From MGIIb-O2 sp964003245 (GTDB taxonomy: Archaea; Thermoplasmatota; Poseidoniia; Poseidoniales; Thalassarchaeaceae), in contig CAXFIU010000010.1 of NCBI GenBank assembly GCA_964003245.1, forward strand, positions 1 to 40,133: a stretch of DNA of 40,133 bases, read 5' to 3'. This document shows, piece by piece, positions 16,658 through 25,801 of the stretch (the first letter of the stretch is position 1; the number at the start of each line of letters is the position of its first letter). Below the pieces are notes generated by a model. The model did no database searches and had not been told where the DNA came from. It worked only from the letters and a program-made list of their open reading frames with translations. The position numbers and the translations under genes are program-made.

Positions 16658-17437
16658 CTAGCGATTAAACTTGAAAATAGGAATGGGCTTCATTTTATGG
16701 GAATTCATTCGATTAAATTTCAAATATATTCTCATTACTTCTGCGAGCCTCTCGTTCTGCATCTTCTCAGGTAATGGGTTTTCAATTTCATTCATCGCCC
16801 ACTCCAATTCCTCATATGTAGCACCTATCTGATCTTCGTCAGTTCTTCCATCATTCCAAAGTCCATCCGTTGGAGGAGCATCTTGAATAGATTGAATTAT
16901 GTGTAAGGATTCCGCTAATGAATATACTTCTGATTTGTAAAGATCCGCTATAGGAGAGATATCGACACCGCCGTCACCATACTTTGTGAAAAAGCCAATT
17001 CCAAAATCTTCTACCTTATTTCCAGTTCCAACAACAATACCATTTTTTGAACCCGCTAAAGCGTATAGAGTGGACATCCTAATTCTAGCTCTAGTATTAG
17101 CCATTGATAATTCCGTCACACCATAATCGGCTAATTTAGAGTATAAGGTATCATATGTCTCAGACAAATCAATAATTTGGCTTTCAACATTATCCCATTT
17201 TGAGACTAACCAATCAATATGCTGATTTGAAAGATCGTATTGAGATTTTTCTTGATTAATGGGCATATTTACTACTATAGTTGTTAAACCGGTTTTAGCA
17301 CATAGGGTAGATGTAACAGCAGAATCAATTCCACCTGATACTCCCACTACTAAGCAAGAAATATTATTATTTTTAGCATATTCTAGAATCCATTCGGAAA
17401 TATTATCTGCTAAATTGGCCCAATTCGACAAAATCAT
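16658..17437 (-). CDS. nadE: NH3-dependent NAD(+) synthetase
   Basis: NadE amidates nicotinic acid adenine dinucleotide to NAD with ATP and ammonia. The 259-residue protein has the PP-loop SGGIDS (residues 34-39), the MANTRARIRM helix, VVGTGNKVEDFGIGFFTKYG with the substrate- and metal-binding residues, the DISPIADLYKSEVY segment, and a conserved APPTDGLW...TDEDQIGATYEELE stretch. There is no N-terminal glutaminase domain, so it uses free ammonia or a separate amidotransferase. The ATG at 17437 is preferred over the GTG one codon before. It begins six bases after the HMA-DUF4396 gene, so the two are probably cotranscribed. Confidence 0.95.
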   Translation of the reverse strand: MILSNWANLADNISEWILEYAKNNNISCLVVGVSGGIDSAVTSTLCAKTGLTTIVVNMPINQEKSQYDLSNQHIDWLVSKWDNVESQIIDLSETYDTLYSKLADYGVTELSMANTRARIRMSTLYALAGSKNGIVVGTGNKVEDFGIGFFTKYGDGGVDISPIADLYKSEVYSLAESLHIIQSIQDAPPTDGLWNDGRTDEDQIGATYEELEWAMNEIENPLPEKMQNERLAEVMRIYLKFNRMNSHKMKPIPIFKFNR

Positions 17438-17443
17438 CACACC

Positions 17444-18106
17444 CTAATGGCAAGAAGCCCCATATTTTTTCAATCGCCAATAATTGTAAGGCCAGGGAGT
17501 CAAAAATCCGACCAGTAACATAAATGGAATGGCCAAAGGCATCAAACCTAATTCGCCTTTTGTAAATAGTAAATCGGTAATTTCCATTGCTATTTCCATC
17601 ATTAGCATTGAAATAAAAGACATCCCAAATGCCGTAGATAATGCATTCCTAAAATCCATTTGCCCTCTCATCAGTATCGCTGTTTCCAGCATAACGCTTG
17701 TTGCCAAACCATTGATTAAAGGCAAAATTGCATAAAAATACCAAATATTTGAATACAATTCAAGTCCTGAAGTTATTCCTGAATATGAGTAATAGGCAAG
17801 CGTTCCAAATTCACCAATTGAACATCCGACTAAGCACCATTTGGTATTGTGAGCAGATTGTTTCCAGACACCACTATCTTTCCAATGAAAATCTTCTCCT
17901 TGACCATCCACGGTATAACCTATTTGCTTAATACTGGAAACCATAATTTCTCTAGATACATTTTGATGTTCAATGGTAGCGATACCGGACTCATGAGAAA
18001 CCTTTGCTGAATCAACTCCAGAAATACTTTCAAGGGCATTTCTTACTCTATCTGAACAACCTTCACAGGTCATTCCCCCAACATCCAAAGTGAGCGACTC
18101 TGACAT
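17444..18106 (-). CDS. HMA metal-binding domain fused to a DUF4396 membrane domain
   Basis: The 220-residue protein begins with a heavy-metal-associated domain: GGMTCEGCSDRV with Cys14 and Cys17, the usual copper- or zinc-binding pair, then a ferredoxin-like fold to about residue 70. The rest is a DUF4396 membrane domain with about four spans, recognised by KWCLVGCSIGEFGTLAYY, the METAILMRG-like helix written MLETAILMRGQMDFRNALST, and the GMSFISMLMMEIAME run rich in Met. The protein ends in a Cys-His pair. The Met/Cys/His content suggests copper handling, but DUF4396 proteins have no settled function. It is divergent from ileS with a possible shared TATA element at 18154-18160. Confidence 0.85.
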   Translation of the reverse strand: MSESLTLDVGGMTCEGCSDRVRNALESISGVDSAKVSHESGIATIEHQNVSREIMVSSIKQIGYTVDGQGEDFHWKDSGVWKQSAHNTKWCLVGCSIGEFGTLAYYSYSGITSGLELYSNIWYFYAILPLINGLATSVMLETAILMRGQMDFRNALSTAFGMSFISMLMMEIAMEITDLLFTKGELGLMPLAIPFMLLVGFLTPWPYNYWRLKKYGASCH

Positions 18107-18153
18107 CTAATTAAACGCAGAAGGTTATGCCTTTTGAAGTCGTGGTTATTGAC

Positions 18154-18160
18154 AAATATA
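18154..18160. promoter_or_regulatory. Possible shared TATA element between the HMA gene and ileS
   Basis: AAATATA lies between the divergent starts at 18106 (minus) and 18211 (plus), with about equal distance to each. It supports the later start of ileS. Confidence 0.4.
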
Positions 18161-18210
18161 CTTTTTCAGGATTAGTCACGTTCAAGAAAGCATCTACTGT
18201 CGGCACAGAT

Positions 18211-21200
18211 ATGACCGTACCTAAGGCGGCTGGAAATCTAGACCCAGTGGCTCTTGAGACTTCCTTAATTGGATTATGGGGTGAAGAAAACACATTTAAT
18301 CAGTCGATTGAAAATAGAAGGGCTAAAGATTCACCATTTACATTCCTTGAAGGACCCCCTACTGCAAATGGCAAACCAGGAATTCATCATGTGATTTCCA
18401 GACTTTACAAAGATATGGTATGTAGGTGGAAAACAATGGAAGGGCACATTGTCGAAAGAAAGGCGGGATGGGATACGCATGGTTTACCGGTTGAGATTGA
18501 GGTGCAAAAACAACTGGATTTGATGTCTAATGAAGCAATAGAAGCATTTGGAATGGAAGCTTTTAATCAGAAATGTAAAGAAAGTGTTTGGACTTATGAA
18601 CAAGCTTGGAGAGAGATGACTGAAAGGATGGGGTTCTGGGTAGATATGGATGATCCATACGTCACTCTACATGATAATTACATTGAATCTGCCTGGTGGT
18701 CTTTGAAAAAAATGTTCGAAAAGGGACTTCTTTTTAGAGGACACAAAGTTTTACCTTACTGCCCTCAAACAGGTACAAGTTATTCTAGTCACGAAGTTGC
18801 TCAAGGATACAAAGAAGTTTCAGAGCCAGCAGTTTTCATTAAATTTAGAATAAAAGACCAAGATTCATCAATTTTAGCTTGGACAACAACGCCATGGACC
18901 CTACCTGGAAATGTAGGGCTGGCAGTTGGCCCAGAGGTCATATATTGTAAAGTCAGAGTTACTGCAGAACCGTCAAACTCTTGGGAAGGAAGAGGAGGAG
19001 CAGAATTAGGAGAGGAGTTAATTCTAGCTAAAGATCTTCTAGGAAATGTCATGAGACATCAAATGGAGATTTTAGAAGAATTTACAGGTTCTGAATTGAT
19101 TGGAAAATCATACGAGCCATTATTTCCCGGAGCAATCGATGGGAGTGATTCTAATGCATGGACAATAGTTGGAGCCGACTTTGTCACTACAAGTGACGGC
19201 ACTGGAGTTGTTCATACTGCCGTAATGTATGGGGAAGACGATTACAATCTCGGAATGAAAGAAGGTTTTCCTGCACAACACACAGTTGGAATGGATGGTA
19301 AATTTATCAAAGGAACACATAAAAGACTAGATGGAAGATATGTCAAAGAATGTGACTCAGATATTATTGATCTATTAGACTCGAGCGGGAAATTATACCG
19401 AGAGCACATATACACTCACGACTATCCACATTGTTGGAGAACGGACCATCCGTTGTTATACTATGCAATGGATAGTTGGTTCGTAAAAATGACTGCGGTA
19501 AAAGAGCAAATAATACGTCATAATTCAGAAGTTGAATGGGCACCTGAATGGACTGGAACGAAAAGGATGGGAGAATGGCTCTCCAATATCAAAGATTGGG
19601 CGATTAGTCGTGAAAGGTACTGGGGGACTCCTATTCCAGTTTGGATTTGCAATGAATGCGGTAACGAACATTGTATTGGCAGTGTAGAAGAAATGATCTC
19701 AATGAAGACTGATGACTCTCCAATACCTCCTGAATTACATCGGCCTTATGTTGATGATATTAAATTAAAATGTAGTAATTCTAATTGTTCAGGAGAGATG
19801 ATAAGAGAACCATATGTAATGGATTGCTGGTTTGATTCAGGTTGTGCATCTTTCGCACAGTGGCATTATCCATTTGAAAATAAAGAAAAATTTGAAAATG
19901 TCTTCCCAGTAGATTATATTTGCGAAGCTGTAGACCAAACTAGAGGATGGTTCTATTCATTACTTGCTGTTTCTACTACTGTTTTTGATAATGTAGCCTA
20001 CAAGAGATGTCTGTCTTTAGGGCATATTTTAGATAAAGATGGTAAAAAGATGAGTAAATCAAGAGGGAATGTAGTTAATCCTTGGGACCATTTTAACAAG
20101 GAAGGGTCTGATTCTATCAGATGGTACATGATGACACAGAGTGCACCATGGACTCCAACAAACTTTGATCCAAATGGAGTTCGTGAATCTTATGCTAAAA
20201 TGTTCCTTACTCTATGGAATGTACATAGGTTCTATTCAGATTATGCATCTTTAGATAACTTTGATCCAGAAGATAAAGACAGTTTTGTAAACATAAAAGA
20301 AAGAAGTTATTTGGACAAATGGATTCTCTCAAGAATGACAACTGTTGCTGAAAATTATCATGAGAACTTTGTTTCCTGGGATTTCCATAAAGCAGGTAGA
20401 GAACTAGAAAATTTTGTAATCAATGACTTATCAAATTGGTATGTAAGAAGATCTAGAAGAAGACTCTGGAATGAAGACCAAAGTAACGATAAAAGATCTT
20501 GTCAACATACTTTGCACGAGGTATTGCTTACAGTCTGTAGATTGATGGCACCCGTTTCTCCATTCATACCTGATCAGATTCATAGAGACCTAACTGGGCA
20601 TTCAGTTCATCTTGCAGATTGGCCTGTTGGTTCTAATTTGGTAGAGAGAACATTACCTCCTCAAAACTGGGTTCTTGAACAAGAAATGGCTCTAGTAAGG
20701 AAGCTAGCCGAAACTGGAAGAAGAGTGAGAGTTGAGGCAGGCAGAAGACAGAGACTACCTTGTAAATCGGGTTGGATTGTAGGAGGACCGGATATTTCTG
20801 AGTTCCATGAAATATTGGCCGAAGAGTTGAATGTAGAATCTCTTACTACAGAAGAAGACCTTGATAGATTCCAGAAGATTGAGATCGCTCCGAACCGTAA
20901 ATCATTAGGTAAAAAATGTAGACAGGACTTACCTGCCGTATTAGAATTACTAGAAAATGCAGACCCAGATAATATCCTACTTGAAATTGAAGCTGAGATT
21001 TGTATCCTAGAGGGTTATGATATAACAATGGAAGATATCGAAATAAAGAGAGTAGAGAAAGAAAATTTTGCTGCTGCAACGATATCTATTGAAGAAATAG
21101 GCGATGTGTCGCTCGTTTTAGATATGTCACTAAATGAAGAACTGATATCAAAAGGTCTAGCGAGAGATATAATTAGGCATGTACAAGCAAAAAGAAAAGA

Positions 21201-21405
21201 GATTAATCTTGATGTTGAAGCATTAATCGAACTTAATGTATGGATTGAGCCAAATGAACTGTTATTCGATAATGACTGGTCACATATCCAGATTGAAACT
21301 AGAGCAGGGAATGCAGGCATTAATCAAGGAGATATTCCTGAAGGAATTGGATATTTCGAAGTAGATGGAATAGAAGTAAATTTCTCTGTCAAGGAAATAA
21401 ATTAG
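18211..21405 (+). CDS. ileS: Isoleucyl-tRNA synthetase with GxHH signature
   Basis: IleRS charges tRNA-Ile. From the ATG at 18211 the protein has 1064 residues. Class I features are EGPPTANGKPGIHHV (residues 47-61) and KMSKS (613-617), with an editing domain containing GWDTHGLPVE-to-TTPWTLPGN text between them. Cys clusters (CNECGNEHC and CSNSNCSG) look like the zinc fingers of the long IleRS type. The nucleotide-binding motif reads GIHH instead of HxGH, a known swap in some type 2 IleRS enzymes. An in-frame ATG at 18127 would add 28 residues that do not resemble IleRS and would overlap a TATA-like box, so the later start is preferred. Upstream is the divergent HMA gene. Confidence 0.95.
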   Translation: MTVPKAAGNLDPVALETSLIGLWGEENTFNQSIENRRAKDSPFTFLEGPPTANGKPGIHHVISRLYKDMVCRWKTMEGHIVERKAGWDTHGLPVEIEVQKQLDLMSNEAIEAFGMEAFNQKCKESVWTYEQAWREMTERMGFWVDMDDPYVTLHDNYIESAWWSLKKMFEKGLLFRGHKVLPYCPQTGTSYSSHEVAQGYKEVSEPAVFIKFRIKDQDSSILAWTTTPWTLPGNVGLAVGPEVIYCKVRVTAEPSNSWEGRGGAELGEELILAKDLLGNVMRHQMEILEEFTGSELIGKSYEPLFPGAIDGSDSNAWTIVGADFVTTSDGTGVVHTAVMYGEDDYNLGMKEGFPAQHTVGMDGKFIKGTHKRLDGRYVKECDSDIIDLLDSSGKLYREHIYTHDYPHCWRTDHPLLYYAMDSWFVKMTAVKEQIIRHNSEVEWAPEWTGTKRMGEWLSNIKDWAISRERYWGTPIPVWICNECGNEHCIGSVEEMISMKTDDSPIPPELHRPYVDDIKLKCSNSNCSGEMIREPYVMDCWFDSGCASFAQWHYPFENKEKFENVFPVDYICEAVDQTRGWFYSLLAVSTTVFDNVAYKRCLSLGHILDKDGKKMSKSRGNVVNPWDHFNKEGSDSIRWYMMTQSAPWTPTNFDPNGVRESYAKMFLTLWNVHRFYSDYASLDNFDPEDKDSFVNIKERSYLDKWILSRMTTVAENYHENFVSWDFHKAGRELENFVINDLSNWYVRRSRRRLWNEDQSNDKRSCQHTLHEVLLTVCRLMAPVSPFIPDQIHRDLTGHSVHLADWPVGSNLVERTLPPQNWVLEQEMALVRKLAETGRRVRVEAGRRQRLPCKSGWIVGGPDISEFHEILAEELNVESLTTEEDLDRFQKIEIAPNRKSLGKKCRQDLPAVLELLENADPDNILLEIEAEICILEGYDITMEDIEIKRVEKENFAAATISIEEIGDVSLVLDMSLNEELISKGLARDIIRHVQAKRKEINLDVEALIELNVWIEPNELLFDNDWSHIQIETRAGNAGINQGDIPEGIGYFEVDGIEVNFSVKEIN

Positions 21406-21407
21406 TT

Positions 21408-22856
21408 CTAATTTAGATTATACATTACTGCTGGAAGAAGCAATTCAACGGCGAATAAAGGGTCTGGATCGGTTGAGTCATGGTAGGCAATGAAAGAACC
21501 ACCATCAGGTAGTATACCCATACTAGCAAAATCAAACCTAATGTCTGCACCAGCACCAGATGTAGAATCTAAGTCTCCCTGACCTATGAAACTAAATTGA
21601 TCAGGCGATAGCGATTCAGAGAAATCACGGACATGATAGGCAACATCAACATCGGGGCCTAGAGAACTTTGATACCTAACGCTCAAGACAAATAGATCAT
21701 GGACTCCACTAGAATGGAACTCCCATTCTTCAATTGCACTGGCATCAGCTGATAAGTCATAAGTGAAATTTTGCCAACTTTCGCCACCATCCAAAGACAT
21801 TAGATGAGTTATCATTGTTGATTCGGAAACTACGCAATGAAGTGCACTGGATGAATCAAATGCACAATACTCTGAAGGTAAAGAGGAACCATTTTGATTA
21901 GTAGCAGACCACCAATTAAGTGATGTATCTAAGAATGCGTCCGTACCATCAACGAAATAATTTGGAAAATATAAACCACCAGAAGGAACTGGAAAGGCCC
22001 TCATTTCCTTATGTGGCTTGGTAAAGTCCCACTCAACTCCTAAATCAGAAGAAATAAGATTTACTTCAATACTGTCTAAATTTCCATCTCTATCAGGGAA
22101 TGGAAAATAATCATAGTTCAAACCATCAGTAGATATCTGGCCACCGACATTCTGAACTTGATGCCAAAAATTGGAAATTACTAAACTAGCATATTCTCCG
22201 TTACCATAGACTCCTCCATTAATTGGACCAATCACTTCAACTTGCCAAGATCTATCATAGAATGGTTCAGGCGTTCTATTGAAACACCAAGTCCATTCTT
22301 CATCTTCAGAGTCGTAAAGGAATGCATAAAATTGATCAGCTCCACTAGTACTAGGATATGGGAACCAACCCATAGAAATTAAATCACCATTTGTTGCTTG
22401 GACTATACTTCCTTCTCCAAGACCTTCTTGACCAGGGACAGTAGGTTTAGGTTCTAGGCAACCAAGTTGAGAAAAGATAGATGGTTGATATTCTTGCCAA
22501 GTATGCCCTCTGTCTTCTGACCAAGTAGGGTACTCTCCTCCGAAATTAACAATCCATCCTTCTTTGGTTCCTGCCAGATAATGTTCACAACAATTACCTC
22601 CTTCTTCATTTCCAAATACTGCCCAAAAAGCTTCACCTTCTACATATCCTTGCTCAAAAATTGTTCTGGTAATAAACTCTCTAGAATCTTCATGACTTAA
22701 CGGATCATCTACATAAATTAAGCCTGTATCCCAATCAGGAGGGGTTTCCATTGCTGTTTCGACTGCTTCCAAACATCCCGCCATTGCTGTAGTAAAAACT
22801 ATCAAAACAACACATGTAGTTTCAATCACGGATGGGATAGACACATTATTTCGCAA
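21408..22856 (-). CDS. Lipoprotein with BNR/Asp-box repeats (sialidase-like fold)
   Basis: The protein (482 residues) starts with a short basic N-terminus, a hydrophobic run and a lipobox AMAGC (Cys28), so it is probably a lipid-anchored surface protein. Two Asp-box motifs are visible, SEDRGHTWQ near residue 117 and SLDGGESWQNF near residue 355, as found in BNR-repeat beta-propellers of sialidases and photosystem-assembly-type proteins. It is acidic and rich in Trp, Phe and Ser. Catalytic arginines of true sialidases are not evident, so enzyme activity is unproven. The TTG at 22856 keeps the positively charged start; a GTG at 22844 is an alternative. A TTCTATAGC element about 29 bases upstream could be its promoter. 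Confidence 0.72.
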   Translation of the reverse strand: MRNNVSIPSVIETTCVVLIVFTTAMAGCLEAVETAMETPPDWDTGLIYVDDPLSHEDSREFITRTIFEQGYVEGEAFWAVFGNEEGGNCCEHYLAGTKEGWIVNFGGEYPTWSEDRGHTWQEYQPSIFSQLGCLEPKPTVPGQEGLGEGSIVQATNGDLISMGWFPYPSTSGADQFYAFLYDSEDEEWTWCFNRTPEPFYDRSWQVEVIGPINGGVYGNGEYASLVISNFWHQVQNVGGQISTDGLNYDYFPFPDRDGNLDSIEVNLISSDLGVEWDFTKPHKEMRAFPVPSGGLYFPNYFVDGTDAFLDTSLNWWSATNQNGSSLPSEYCAFDSSSALHCVVSESTMITHLMSLDGGESWQNFTYDLSADASAIEEWEFHSSGVHDLFVLSVRYQSSLGPDVDVAYHVRDFSESLSPDQFSFIGQGDLDSTSGAGADIRFDFASMGILPDGGSFIAYHDSTDPDPLFAVELLLPAVMYNLN

Positions 22857-22898
22857 GTGATATGACTTATCGGTCCTTCGCTATAGAATCCAAGACCT

Positions 22899-22914
22899 AA
22901 AAGATAAAAATAAT
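22899..22914 (-). terminator. T-rich stretch after cysS
   Basis: Read on the minus strand, the bases directly after the cysS stop are rich in T (ATTATTTTTATCTTTT). Archaeal termination commonly occurs at such runs. No hairpin is seen. Confidence 0.4.
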
Positions 22915-24345
22915 TTATCTAAGTCTCCATATAGGGCCGCTAGGAGAGTCTTCAACAATTACTCCCATGGAATTTAATTCACTTCTAATTTCATCGGCTC
23001 GATCCCAATTTTTCTCATCACGAGCAACTTTTCTCTGATTCAATAAGTCATTTACTAAGTCTGAAATAGCTGACATGGCAGCATTATTCTGATTAACTTC
23101 ATCTAGAATAAATTCGTCATCAGGAAGAAGTCCCAAAATCTTACCAGCAAAATCTGACAACCATGAAACTGATGCAGAAATTTCTGCTACATCATTATTA
23201 TCAATTTTTTCTTTCAAATATTTGACTACAGATTGTACTTCGACTACTGCAATTCGAGTATTGAAATCGTCATTCATCCCATTAGAAAAATTAGTGCTAG
23301 CAGACTTCAAAAAATCTGAATTTTCCCATGATTTCTTTTCACAAAGAGAAAGCCCCTCTCCATAAGCTGAGATTAGTCTTTGATGATGGCTCGATGAATC
23401 TTCGAGCATTACATCGTTAAACTCAACCGGTTGCCTGTAAGGGGCATTGATTAAACAATATCTTAATTCTAAAGGATTGACCTTAGAAATAGCATCTCTA
23501 ATCGTCCAAAAATTCCCTAATGATTTGCTCATCTTTTCTCCATCTACGTTTATCATACCATTATGTATCCAATATTGCACTACTGGTTCATGATTAAGAC
23601 AACATTCCGATTGGAATATCTCTGCTTCATGATGTGGAAACATCAAATCTGAACCACCGCCATGGATATCGAATTTTTCTCCTAGATATTCTAGAGACAT
23701 TGCGGAGCACTCAATATGCCATCCAGGTCTACCTTTACCCCATGGACTATCCCAATAAGGCTCATTCTCCTTAGCAGATTTCCATAATGCGAAATCTCGA
23801 TGATTCTTTTTTCCAGAACCTGTAGTATTAACTCTCCCTCCTGCACCTTCTTGGACCATTTCTAGAGTTTGGCCTGTTAATTGACCATATTTCTCAGGCG
23901 CACTATTTATCTCAAAGTAAACACCATCAGAGGATTCATATGCATGCCCACTAGAAATCAATCTTGAAATCATAGAAATTATTTCAGGTATAGTTTCTGT
24001 CACCCTCGGGTAAGCATCAGCAGGCAAAACATTTAGTAAATTCATTACCTCAAAATAATCTTCTATATTTCTATTAGCTACTTCTAGAAAATCTACCTCT
24101 TCATCATTTGCTATGGCTATAATTTTGTCATCAATATCTGTAAAATTTGTTATATGATTTACCTTATATCCACTATCTCTCAGCCATCTAACTATAATAT
24201 CGAAAGCAATTGCTTGGCGGGCATGACCGATATGACTCGGTGAATATGGAGTGATTCCACAAACATAAATTCCTACTTCTCCATCCACAAGAGTCTCTAG
24301 TTTTCTTTTAACTCGAGAACGGGTATCATACAGCCGCAGCGTCAT
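22915..24345 (-). CDS. cysS: Cysteinyl-tRNA synthetase
   Basis: CysRS attaches cysteine to tRNA-Cys. The 476-residue protein has the class I HIGH motif (residues 38-41), KMSKS in GEKMSKSLGN, and the zinc ligands in YVCGITPY (Cys29), WHIECSAMS and FPHHEAE. The tRNA-binding C-terminal helical domain ends in RADEIRSELNSMGVIVEDSP, a signature of CysRS. The length and domain order are normal for the bacterial-type enzyme also found in many archaea. It is downstream of two amidotransferase-like genes on the same strand, with a 29-base gap, and is followed by a T-rich stretch on the transcribed strand that may terminate transcription. Confidence 0.96.
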   Translation of the reverse strand: MTLRLYDTRSRVKRKLETLVDGEVGIYVCGITPYSPSHIGHARQAIAFDIIVRWLRDSGYKVNHITNFTDIDDKIIAIANDEEVDFLEVANRNIEDYFEVMNLLNVLPADAYPRVTETIPEIISMISRLISSGHAYESSDGVYFEINSAPEKYGQLTGQTLEMVQEGAGGRVNTTGSGKKNHRDFALWKSAKENEPYWDSPWGKGRPGWHIECSAMSLEYLGEKFDIHGGGSDLMFPHHEAEIFQSECCLNHEPVVQYWIHNGMINVDGEKMSKSLGNFWTIRDAISKVNPLELRYCLINAPYRQPVEFNDVMLEDSSSHHQRLISAYGEGLSLCEKKSWENSDFLKSASTNFSNGMNDDFNTRIAVVEVQSVVKYLKEKIDNNDVAEISASVSWLSDFAGKILGLLPDDEFILDEVNQNNAAMSAISDLVNDLLNQRKVARDEKNWDRADEIRSELNSMGVIVEDSPSGPIWRLR

Positions 24346-24374
24346 TCAATCAAATGATGGTGGGGGCATTACAG

Positions 24375-25073
24375 TCATGAACCTCGCGCTGAATCTATGA
24401 AGGCTTGATACAAACTAACATGTTCTATTCTTTCAGGGTGCCATTGAACACCTATGCAAAAAGTAAGTTTCTCGATCTCGACTGCCTCAATTAATCCATC
24501 ATGGCTGGACAATGCAGTTATTTTGAGAGAACCAGGGTCTTTAACACCCTGATGATGAGTAGAATTAGCAATGATTCTATTACCCATTATTTTCTCTAAT
24601 CTAGAACCTTCAACAATATTTACTCCATGTTCGGTCACGTTCCCGTCCCAGCCTCCATGGTCTTCAAAACCATTAGTTTCGGGAAGATGTTGATATAAAA
24701 CACCGTCATGGATAGCGCATAATAACTGGAAACCACGACAAATACAGAGCAATGGAAGGTCTTTTTCAATTGCAGATTTAATTAATGCAATTTCTGAGAT
24801 ATCTTGTTCAGGATACGTTTCATTAGTGAATTTACCATTTTCTTGACCATAAATTTCTGGACTAATGTCAGGGCCGCCAGAAATAATTAGTCCATCTATC
24901 TTATCAATTATTTCTACACTGGAACCTGGAGGAATCAAGATTGGAATGCCCCCGCATCTGTCAACCATTTTGTGATATGTTGTTGGTATAACTACTGCAT
25001 CAAGTTCCCATTTGGCCCATTTAGTTGGCCTAGAAGGACAAGTAATTCCAATTATTGGACGTGGGGATGACAA
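24375..25073 (-). CDS. Class I glutamine amidotransferase-like hydrolase (peptidase C26, PuuD-like), copy 2
   Basis: A 232-residue single-domain hydrolase of the gamma-glutamyl-gamma-aminobutyrate hydrolase (PuuD/C26) type. It has the oxyanion segment ISGGPDISPEIYG, the nucleophile elbow LLCICRGFQLL (Cys112) and the His-Glu pair in GVQWHPE (His212, Glu214). Relatives cleave gamma-glutamyl amides made during polyamine breakdown, but many have unknown substrates. The only start codon after the in-frame upstream stop is a TTG. It is clearly a tandem duplicate of the gene at 25114-25800, with the same segments at the same spacing and a 40-base gap. No puu-type genes are nearby, so the substrate is open. 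Confidence 0.85.
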   Translation of the reverse strand: MSSPRPIIGITCPSRPTKWAKWELDAVVIPTTYHKMVDRCGGIPILIPPGSSVEIIDKIDGLIISGGPDISPEIYGQENGKFTNETYPEQDISEIALIKSAIEKDLPLLCICRGFQLLCAIHDGVLYQHLPETNGFEDHGGWDGNVTEHGVNIVEGSRLEKIMGNRIIANSTHHQGVKDPGSLKITALSSHDGLIEAVEIEKLTFCIGVQWHPERIEHVSLYQAFIDSARGS

Positions 25074-25113
25074 ACAATCATCGGTGTACGTCTAGATTAA
25101 TAATCAAACCGTT

Positions 25114-25800
25114 TTATTCACTAGAAACTTCAATTAATCTTTCAAATATCTCTTTTTGCCCACACATTTCGGGATGCCATTGAGTAGATACAAGGAATCT
25201 GCAGCTGGCCAATTCAACCGCCTCTATAAGTCCATCAGCGGTTCTACCTACTACATCTAAATCTCCAGCATCAAATACTCCTTGGTGATGGCCAGAATTG
25301 CCGATTACTTCGGGCCCCAATATATCATAAATTAACGAGTTAGAAGTCAATTGTATCTTATGATTAGACCATTTTCCATCAGTTTCCCCATGTTTCTCGA
25401 ATCCTTTAGTAGTAGGAAGATGTTGGAATAATTTACCTCCTCTAATAGCGCAAAGCAATTGATGACCTCGACAAACACATAGCAAAGGCATATCTCTATC
25501 TATAGCACCCTGAATTAGAGAAACTTCCCATTCATCTTGCTGATCATCAATATCGGTAGTTTTCTCGTGTAATTCTTCTCCATAAAGCCTAGGGTTAATA
25601 TCTCGACCTCCAGAAATTATCAACCCATCTAAAATATCCAATAATTCATTAGCATCAACACATTCAGTAATTAGAAGCGGAATTCCTCCTGCTTCTTTAA
25701 CAGCCTTAGGATAACTCTCAGGGATCATTACAACAGATTGATCTTGGGTCTCGTAATCTCTCAAATTTACTGAGGTAGTTATGCCAATTAAAGGCCTCAT
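25114..25800 (-). CDS. Class I glutamine amidotransferase-like hydrolase (peptidase C26, PuuD-like), copy 1
   Basis: The 228-residue paralogue of the next gene. From the ATG at 25800 it opens MRPLIGITTS, the normal start of the family. The triad is readable: Cys110 in LLCVCRGHQLL, His209 and Glu211 in STQWHPEMC. ISGGRDINPRLYG and FQHLPTTKGFEKHG match copy 2 closely. The upstream extension to 25884 would run into the end of the membrane-protein gene and lacks family similarity, so it is rejected. The start lies one base after the stop of that gene (TAGAATG), showing cotranscription. Two adjacent copies suggest either a heteromer or two related substrates. Confidence 0.87.
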   Translation of the reverse strand: MRPLIGITTSVNLRDYETQDQSVVMIPESYPKAVKEAGGIPLLITECVDANELLDILDGLIISGGRDINPRLYGEELHEKTTDIDDQQDEWEVSLIQGAIDRDMPLLCVCRGHQLLCAIRGGKLFQHLPTTKGFEKHGETDGKWSNHKIQLTSNSLIYDILGPEVIGNSGHHQGVFDAGDLDVVGRTADGLIEAVELASCRFLVSTQWHPEMCGQKEIFERLIEVSSE

Positions 25801-25801
25801 T

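Noticed and set aside
18127..18210. N-terminal extension of IleRS from an earlier ATG
   Set aside because: The 28 residues do not resemble IleRS, and a TATA-like element lies within them; the ATG at 18211 is a better start.
24375..25800. HisH or PdxT type amidotransferases
   Set aside because: The GGPDI/GGRDI and CRGxQLL segments match the PuuD/C26 type, and no his or pdx partners are near.
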